DNA of 64,000 nt from Pogona vitticeps (lineage: Eukaryota > Chordata > Lepidosauria > Squamata > Agamidae), in contig NC_135785.1 of assembly GCF_051106095.1 (NCBI RefSeq), forward strand, positions 224,869,045 to 224,933,044. The letters run 5' to 3'. Positions within the stretch are counted from its first letter, which is position 1, and each line of letters opens with the position of its first letter. A program made the translations under genes and the position numbers. Shown here piece by piece: positions 57,301-64,000 of the stretch. The notes below the pieces were generated by a model, which ran no database searches, was not told the origin of the DNA, and was given only the letters and a program-made list of their open reading frames with translations.

Positions 57301-57580
57301 AAATAAAGTAACCAATATAATTATGCACACAATACATCACTGTTGTGAGATATGTTTAGAGACTCAAAACAAGATTGTATGTATCTTCATGTTTACAGTT
57401 TTAAACAGACAACATCTAAATGTTTCATTTACAATTTGTACTTTTACATAAAACATTCACATAGTTCAAAATTTCCAAACAAGAAAAATATAACACTTTA
57501 TACTAGAAGGACATCCTAGCATTTATTAGCTGTTTCCTACAGGAAGTGACAATGTTACAGAGCATACAGCAATTACTTAC

Positions 57581-57877
57581 ACTGAATATCCAGCACATGA
57601 AGCATCCTTATCTCCTTTTCCAAAGCTGGATGTTTCACAACACAGGTTATACGTCTTCCTCTAGCAAACCTTGTGGGGACAAGTTTATATCGACTTTCCA
57701 CTGTAACAGTTTCATTTGAATATGCAGTGGAAGTGGTTTCCATTTCACCAAGGTCACCTTCCCAAATGACCTCGGCAGCTGGTTTTCCAGTAGCTGCTGT
57801 GCAAATGGCTGCAACCGTCTGATTGGCGCCATCTATTAAATCATTTGGTCCTTTTCTTAGACTCACGATTGGTTCAA
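57581..57877 (-). CDS. NECTIN3: NECTIN3 exon 3 (second Ig domain)
   Basis: A 297-bp exon has a TTTTTTTCTATAG acceptor and a GTAAGTAA donor. It reads (V)EPIVSLRKGPNDLIDGANQ, TVAAICTAATGKPAAEVIWE, GDLGEMETTSTAYSNETVTV and RFARGRRITCVVKHPALEKE. The Cys in AAIC and ITC form the Ig disulfide; NQT and NET are likely glycosylation sites. Human nectin-3 shares GDLGEME and FARGRRITCVVKHPALEK exactly (from memory). It enters and leaves in phase 1. Confidence 0.96.
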
Positions 57878-58239
57878 CTATAGAAAAAAAAATCTTGATC
57901 AGTAATCATATCAATAAACGTATCTAAATAAAATTTCCAGGATTGCTCTGAGCACCAGACAATTAAATGTCTTGCTTCAAACCATTGTGAATTCAAACTA
58001 AGGGTGAATTATTCCTTGGAAGCATATGAAATTATCTGAACTTTTAAAAAAAAAATTGTTCCAGCTTGCATGCTACAAAGATTCTTCTGAGGAACTAAAA
58101 AACAAGCAAGGTTTAACAGTGATTAACTCTTTACTGATGCACTCTTTACAGTGTATTTCCCATGTATCAGCCACATCAAAAGCAGAGTTCCAAACAGGTA
58201 AGAACAACCAGAGTCAGAGTCACGATTTTCAACAGTCTG

Positions 58240-59330
58240 TTTTAACACCATACATAGGAAAAGACAAGTTTCTTATTTTAACTATGGTTCTTTGAATAGA
58301 TGTCCATGAATTCACACTAATGGGTAGCATTCTGCGCTTGCACAAATCCTCAAACCTTCTAGAGCTAAAAGTGACAGCTTGTCCCAGGGGCCCTTGGCGA
58401 TGTTCACTACACAGGGCATCATAGCCAGTTAGACTGGGGCAGTGGATGTCTCGTCTATCTGATCAGAGTGCTGAGGAGGGAGCTTGGCAAGACGCAGTGT
58501 AAGGTCTGAATAGTACTGGAGATCTGGGGAGGTAGAGGGTGGGCAACTGTCCACCACATCAGACTCCAGGGTGATAATCAGATCCTGAGGGCTGGATGCC
58601 ACCCGAGAATCAGGAGTGTCCTTGGAATCCAAAGACTGGCCCTGTTCTTGCCGGGCAGGCTCTGGCGAATGCTGAGACCCCCCCAAAAATGGCCACAACA
58701 GAATGGTTGGGTCTGGGTGGATGGTTCCTGGGGACCAGCAGTGGTGGAGTTGAGGCTGCTTAGGGGTTCAAGAGCTGAAGGCAATTTGGAATTAAGTTAG
58801 TGCCGCTTGGAGCAGGATTTCAAGGGTGCCGATGCCAAAGCTACAGGTGGCATAGAGGTTGGCTCAAGCGTGAGAAACGCAGGCCTTACCAAGGTGAAAG
58901 TAGGCTTGTATCAGCACTGAAATGAGTGTCCAAAACGGAATGATGGTTGTGATAGTAGCCCAGGGAGAAACTCTGAGGTCGGTGGAGAGAAACCAACTGT
59001 TGGGGGAGGTTCAAGGCATCCCATGGTGTGACCCAATGTGCTCACCAAAGTAGTAAGGATGGCAATATGTACTGGTTGCCCCAGGTTTGAGCCACTCTTA
59101 GGCTTGATAGGTTTCCGAAGGATGATAGGCTTGTTCAGCAGTGCTAAAACTCTATAAGACTAAGACATTACCCCAACTGTTATATGGATTATTCTTAGGG
59201 CCAGTCAGCACACATTTTGCACCTCAGGAAAGGTACAAATTTTTAAGAACAATTTTACAATCCAAATTTTAAGAAGAATTTTACAGGTTCTCAGATGTGT
59301 CACAAATGCCGGGATAAGAACTGGGTATAG
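58240..59330 (-). mobile_element. DIRS-like remnant, copy C
   Basis: The left part (CTATGGTTCTTTGAATAGAT, CATGAATTCACACTAATGGG and a TCTAGAGCTAAAAG stretch) aligns with the terminal repeats of copies A and B. Further on, a short gag-like stretch (YYSDLTLRLAKL) recalls SSYSQMLTRLARAL of copy A. Very worn and much shortened. Similar acidic/basic-rich sequence at 61830-62410 may be its far part. Confidence 0.5.
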
Positions 59331-59339
59331 GATGCCTAA

Positions 59340-60002
59340 AAGTAGAAGCCTGGATTAGCATTCTCTCTCTATACACATTGTTTAAGGCCTATCTTATCCC
59401 GATATTCACTGATAACTTCCAATCGAACTAGGACATATTTGTTCAGAGCTATATGATGAAAGTTGGTGACTATCCCCACACCATTTTATTATATGGATTA
59501 GACCAGGCCAAAAAACAAAAACCCTGTTAAGAACTGAGGATACTACTGAGCACCAATTAGATCTTGCCAACTTACAAAACACTATGGAAAGGGTCAATAT
59601 TAAAAATGTTATAAAACCAGCTAATTATCTAACATCACTGGATTTAAAACAGTTTAGGGGAGCTTTTACTCTGGCAAAGTGTACTGTCCTCCCCACTGCT
59701 ATGCCTGAAGGGAAGTACAAGAATGTTCCACTTGCTGAGAGGCTGCTGTGTTCCTGCTCCCTTGGCAAGGTCAAGTCCATGGAGCACATCTTTTACCACT
59801 GCCCCATTGTGCAGTAGCACAAAATCATATTATTACCCTATTGACTGAAAACATCCCTGGCCAATCAGAGAAAACTAGAATTGAGTATCTCTTCTCAGAC
59901 AGGGATAGTAAGATATCATACAAGGTAGCTGGGTTCTGTCTGTGATTCTCAAATTTCAGAAATTTCCTCATACTTGACTCTGGTATTGGAATGGAGAGTT
60001 TT
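59340..60002 (+). mobile_element. LINE ORF2 C-terminal remnant
   Basis: One frame encodes GAFTLAKCTVLPTAMPEGKY, then AERLLCSCSLGKVKSMEHIF YHCP, the Cys/His motif (C-x-C...H-x(4)-C) typical of the end of CR1-like or related LINE proteins. The sequence resumes at 61480 after the BovB insertion. The family is not certain. Confidence 0.55.
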
Positions 60003-60015
60003 GAATTGCTTGTAT

Positions 60016-61466
60016 CGTCGTCGTCGTTTAGTCGTTTAGTCGTGTCCGACTCTTCGTGACCCCATGGAACAGAGCACGCCAGGCCCTCCTATCTTCCACT
60101 GCCTCCCAGAGTTGGGTCAAATTCATGTTGGTTGCTTCGCAGACACTGTCCAGCCATCTCATCCTCGGTCATCCCCTTCTCCTCTTGCCATCACACTTTC
60201 CCAACATCAGGGTCTTTTCCAGGGAGTCTTTTCTTCTCATTAGATGGCCAAAGTACTGGAGCCTCAGCTTCAGGATCTGTCCTTCCAGTGAGTACTCAGG
60301 GTTGATTTCCTTTAGAATTGATAGGTTTGTTCTCCTTGCAGTCCAGGGGATTCTCAAGAGTCTCCTCCAGCACCACAATTCAAAGGCATCAATTCTTCAG
60401 CGGTCTGCTTTCTTTATGGTCCAGCTCTCACTTCCATACATAACGACAGGAAAAACCACAGCTTTGACTATTCGGACTTTTGTTGGCAAGGTGATGTCTC
60501 TGCTTTTTAAGATGCTGTCAAGATTTGTCATCGCTTTCCTCCCAAGAAGCAGGCGTTTTTTAATTTCGTGGCTGCTGTCTCCATCTGCAGTGATCATGGA
60601 GCCCAGGAAAATAAAATCTGTCACTGCCTCCATATCTTCCCCTTCTATTTCCCAGGAGGTGATGGCCATGATCTTAGTTTTTTTGATGTTGAGTTTCAGA
60701 CCGTTTTTTGCACTCTCCTCTTTCACCCTCATTACAAGGTTCTTTAATTCCTCCTCACTTTCTGCCATCAGAGTGGTGTCATCTGCATATCGGAGGTTGT
60801 TGATATTTCTTCCGGCAATCTTAATTCCGGCTTGGGATTCCTCCAGTCCAGCCTTCCGCATGATGTATTCTGCATATAAGTTGAATAAGCTGGGGGACAA
60901 TATACAGCCTTGTCGTACTCCTTTCCCAATTTTGAACCAATCAGTTGTTCCATATCCAGTTCTAACTGTTGCTTCCTGTCCCACATATAGGTTTCTCAGG
61001 AGATGGATAAGGTGGTCAGGCACTCCCATTTCTTTAAGAACTTGCCATAGTTTGTTGTGGTCCACACAGTCAAAGGCTTTTGCATAGTGAATGAAGAAGA
61101 AGTAGATATTTTTCTGGAACTCTCTGGCTTTCTCCATAATCCAGCGCAAGTTAGCAATCTGGTCTTGAGTGCCTCTGCCTCTTCGGAATCCAGCTTGTAC
61201 TTCTGGGAGTTCTCGGTCCACATACTGCTGAAGCCTACCTTGGAGGATTTTGAGCATAACCTTCCTTTCCCCTTCATGGATTGCTGCCTTGTCGTGGCGA
61301 AGGGGCTTGAGTAACTCAGAAAAGCTATAGGCTATGCCGTGCAGGGACACCCAAGACGGACAGGACATAGTGGAGAGTTCCGACTAAATGCAATCCACCT
61401 GGAGTAGGAACTGGCAATGCCACTCCAGTATCTTTGCCAAGAATGCCCCATGATCAGAAACAAAAG
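60016..61466 (-). mobile_element. BovB (RTE-clade) LINE, 5'-truncated, with 13-bp target duplication
   Basis: The 3' end (plus-strand view CGTCGTCGTCGTTTAGTCGT TTAGTCGTGTCCGACTC) is the typical BovB terminus. GAATTGCTTGTAT flanks both sides (60003-60015, 61467-61479), a perfect 13-bp target duplication. The start near 61450 reads, on the minus strand, GATCATGGGGCATTCTTGGC, in the middle of BovB, so the copy lacks the endonuclease part. Confidence 0.93.
60169..61368 (-). pseudogene. BovB reverse transcriptase, truncated
   Basis: The frame 60397-61368 encodes the RT domain: VQAGFRRGRGTQDQIANLRW, FIHYAKAFDCVDHNKLW, GVRQGCILSPSLFNLYAEYI and YADDTTLMAES with an intact catalytic YADD. It stops after YGSESWTIKKADR; the following C-terminal part (LRIPWTARRTNLSILKEINP, KLRLQYFGHLMRR) continues in another frame at 60169-60378, so one frameshift is present. 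The endonuclease domain is missing through 5' truncation. Inactive. Confidence 0.9.
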
Positions 61467-61479
61467 GAATTGCTTGTAT

Positions 61480-62996
61480 ACTTGTTTGTTTTATACTTGT
61501 TGTATACTTGTTTGTTTTATGTCTAAGTTTGATGTTATTACGTACTGCAGAGATTGCATGGAACTGGGTTGTCCATTTTTCTGTATGGTGGGTCTGAGGA
61601 CCGTAGGTAAGGAAACATGTGATTATGAGGTTTTAAATTGTGTTTTAATTGTCATTTTTTTTAATGAAGTACAGTACCTGAAATTTTGAAATGTTATGGT
61701 ACCTAGATACTAGATTTTAAATGGTCTTTTAATGTAAAATGTTTTATAAGGTATTTGGAATTTTAGAAACTGTAAACTTCTATGTTTTCTCCCTGTGTGA
61801 TTGGTCTAAGGACCGTAACAAGAAACTGTATTCTAGGATGGTAGGCTCGGTGATGATGGACAGGATACTGAGCTGCTCTCGGAGCCCAGGAGGAAGTGGG
61901 AGAGGGGCTCTCATCAGGGCCTTGCAGGGAAAGGTTGACAAAGCACCATGTGTTCAGGAGAAGCTGATGGAGAAGCAGAAGAAAAGGGAGAGTGAGGAGG
62001 TTGCCCTGACCCAATTGGGGCAATGGCTGAAGGTGGGGGAAGGAGGATGATCTCTGAGCTCAAGGGCATCATCATCAGATGGTAGATAATCTTGGTGACT
62101 ACTTGGGAGGGAGTGGCATTCAATGGGTTTCCATCCTGGGAAGCCATAGGTTTCGGTAGATCCCGATCCTAATGAAGCCTTTTAGGTGAGCACTCGGCAT
62201 TGGGTTCATGCTTCTTTTTCTTTCTTAGAATAGTAGTGGAAAGTCAAGGTCTTTAGGGCCGAGACTTTCAAAGTCGAATCCTTCAACCTCAAGGATTCTA
62301 AGCATGAGGGTTTGTAGGCTGATGAAGAGAGAGTGGATTCAAGCGTCGGAGCTGGTGGTGCATCTCTGGATAGATCCACATCTTCAGGGGCCCAAAGGAA
62401 ATATTATCTTTCAATAAACCTTACATAATATAAAATCCAATTTACTGTGTCAGGTTGTGATTAATTCTCTCTCTCAATCCAGATACCCAAAAAGAGTTGG
62501 TTCCTGCCAGAGTAAAATGCACCTGTATTTTTACAACGTAATGCCATAGTGAAATAAATGTGATGACCAATAGATTCATCTTTCTCCCTTCCTTGATGAT
62601 TGTAGTATGCTTGCTACCTTGGATCATATTTGGGACACATCCACAATAAAAGAGTTGAGCTGCAGATTTTTAAATGACGCTAGCTTCTTCCTCCCATACC
62701 CTATACAGGTTTTTGATATGTCAGGATGTGGGAGGTAAAACAAGTTTTTGCCACAATTTCTTAATCAGGTTGAGCAAGGAAGTGAGATCTGGACCAGAGA
62801 AATGGCATATTTTTTAAATCCTATCAAAACCAGGGTCAGTCTCAGGTGAAGATCTCTTGATTTCAAATGCAAAAACCCAGTCATGTGCAGTGTAAGATTT
62901 GAAAAGGATCTAGTGTCCTCTAATGGCAAAAGGAGACTTCTATTGCTTACATCAGTATCTGAGGAAGTTAAATAAGAGAAGATACGATTAGGTTAC
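61480..62996. other. Intronic DNA with LINE remainder and unclassified sequence
   Basis: 61480-61690 continues the interrupted LINE 3' region. 61830-62410 is unusually G/A-rich and may be a worn DIRS gag-like stretch. 62430-62996 shows nothing recognisable. No nectin V-set exon was found. Confidence 0.35.
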
Positions 62997-63493
62997 TGTC
63001 ACATACAGCACAGATGGTACCTGTCTGTCATGGGTTTGGAGGGAAAGTTCCATCCTATGGGGAGTGGAAGGCGGGACATCAGGGGGGAGGAGCTGTACTG
63101 TATATATTTGGGGGAAGTCCTTCGTAAGAGAGCTGACGTGGAGAAGTGGAGTTGGAGTCTGTGGGTCAGACTGAGTACAACTGTTCGTCAGATAGTACAT
63201 ACCTGATAGGTTCAGGTTTCTATCTAGGTAGCCAGAACGGATAGGTTCAGGATCTGTGCGTTACCTTAAAGTGTTCCGTGGGAACCAATCAGTTGGCTGT
63301 GTATGATTGGGACTATACCAAGTTCCAGTATCCTATTTACCTGATCCTTTTATTTACCCTGTTTGTTTTTTCAATAAACCTTGTTCTCTTGTTTATTAAA
63401 ATCCATTCCTGGTCTGGGTGACTTGGGAGAGCGAACGGTTGGTGGCAGCATAACTACAGGGTGGGATACTCCAGTAGGTCTGGGGTTGCTACA
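62997..63493 (+). repeat. 5' LTR
   Basis: 497 bp with TG...CA ends, TATA-like box and polyadenylation signal in the expected order. Confidence 0.7.
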
Positions 63494-64000
63494 TTTGTTG
63501 GTGTCCAGCGGGTGGGATACGACTGGTCCAGTTGCCCAGTGGTCCAGCAAAGCCTTGGCTAGTGTGCCCAGAGCAAGGGGGGGTCTAGTCAGGGAAAATC
63601 TGAGGGCGCGTAGGTAATCTTCTAGGCTTACCTCACAGGGAGGTAGGCTAGTGGAAGAACGTGCAAACTCAGATTGGGGGACTAGATTAGGGAGCTCTGA
63701 GGCAACCCGTTTTGGCGGGAAAGGGCTGAGGCAAAGCTGCGTGAAGTAACAGTGATCTAGCCTGTCTGCTGAGAGGCCTAGCAGAGGGGGTGAATTCTGT
63801 CTGGCAACAGTTGCAAGTTGGTGCTGGAGGCACAGCAGCAGTCTATAGAAGGCTGTTTCTGAGGCAAAAGGAAAAAAGTCGTCATTTTATTTTGAGGCGT
63901 GACTTTTGAAGGCAGCCTGTTCTGGGGGGATTATGCCCTTGACTCGAAGCCAAATGGCAGAAATGGGGGAAGTGAGAGAACCACTGGGAGACCAAGGTTC
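62997..64000 (+). mobile_element. LTR retrotransposon, 5' LTR and leader (continues past window)
   Basis: The LTR at 62997-63493 (TGTCACA...GCTACA) has a TATA box (TGTATATATTTGG) and AATAAA near 63371. It shares GGCGGGACATCAGGGGGG and GGAGGAGCTGTACTG with the solo LTR at 16536. A leader follows, with a likely primer-binding site at TGGTGTCCAGCGGGTGGG. From 63933 a frame opens MPLTRSQMAEMGEVREPLGD and is still open at the window edge; gag proteins of Gypsy elements often start in this way. Family: Ty3/Gypsy, tentative. Whether it is whole cannot be judged. Confidence 0.7.

Larger units (their letters stand above)
3499..57877 (-). other. NECTIN3: NECTIN3 gene span (3' part; exons for Ig domains 2-3 and two alternative C-termini)
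   Basis: Eight minus-strand exons share one open reading frame with matching phases and resemble nectin-3 as I remember it from mammals. The product is a type I membrane immunoglobulin-superfamily adhesion protein of adherens junctions and synapses; its C-terminal PDZ-binding motif docks to afadin. Exons 3, 4 and 5 (57581-57877, 55851-55968, 50731-50882) are shared. They splice either to the alpha terminal exon (24493-25082) or to a four-exon beta series ending at 3499. The intron from exon 5 to the alpha exon is about 25.6 kb, and from exon 5 to the first beta exon about 32.8 kb; both are filled with transposable elements. The signal-peptide and V-set exons were not seen between 57878 and 64000 and probably lie beyond the window. 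Confidence 0.93.

Noticed and set aside
60056-61087. 343-codon open frame on the plus strand
   Set aside because: Antisense shadow of the BovB reverse transcriptase, whose minus-strand frame has clear RT motifs.
57878-64000. Search for the NECTIN3 V-set (first Ig) and signal-peptide exons
   Set aside because: No minus-strand stretch with V-set motifs (for example a D-x-G-x-Y-x-C box) and flanking splice sites was found; they are presumed to lie beyond the window.

Overview
This is a vertebrate genomic window, almost certainly from a squamate reptile (lizard or snake). The repeat mix points that way: BovB and RTE LINEs, an L1, DIRS-type tyrosine-recombinase retroelements, Gypsy-like LTRs, many short pogo/Tigger-like and hAT non-autonomous elements, and tRNA-derived SINEs with LINE-like tails. 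The assignment rests on sequence features and remembered family consensus; no search was run.

The only host gene I can support is NECTIN3 (nectin-3, an afadin-linked cell-adhesion molecule) on the minus strand. Eight exons are recognisable, each with a consensus splice acceptor and donor and compatible phases. In transcription order they are: second Ig domain (57581-57877), the two halves of the third Ig domain (55851-55968 and 50731-50882), then a choice of two C-terminal halves. The alpha half is one terminal exon (24493-25082: transmembrane segment, cytoplasmic tail, ending EWYV). The beta half is four exons (17841-17979, 17250-17334, 5381-5458, 3499-3675: a different transmembrane segment and tail, ending EHYV). 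Both alternatives enter with the same phase from exon 5. The signal-peptide and first Ig-domain exons were not found and should lie beyond 64000.

Region by region: 1-3498 is beta 3' UTR or downstream DNA. 3.9-6.6 kb holds a solo LTR and small DNA transposons around a 78-bp beta exon. 7.1-13.0 kb is a nearly whole DIRS-like element. 14.0-15.3 kb is a dead mariner. 15.5-20.2 kb has a hAT element, an LTR and a Tigger-like element around two beta exons. 20.2-25.1 kb is mostly unique DNA with the alpha exon and its probable 3' UTR. 25.9-31.4 kb holds LINE/SINE pieces and nested MITEs. 31.9-43.4 kb is a Gypsy fragment next to a second DIRS copy, which was invaded by a Tigger-like element that was itself invaded by a 5-kb L1. 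45.7-48.5 kb is a GC-rich hAT-like element with alternating inverted repeats. 48.6-57.9 kb holds small elements and the Ig-domain exons. 58.2-62.4 kb is a worn third DIRS-like piece and a LINE with a BovB inside it. The window ends in the 5' part of an LTR retrotransposon (62997 onward).

Apart from NECTIN3 splicing, the window is a record of layered insertions. Several can be ordered from target-site duplications or nesting. The point of most functional interest is that the DIRS ends carry a perfect splice-donor consensus in the sense orientation of NECTIN3.
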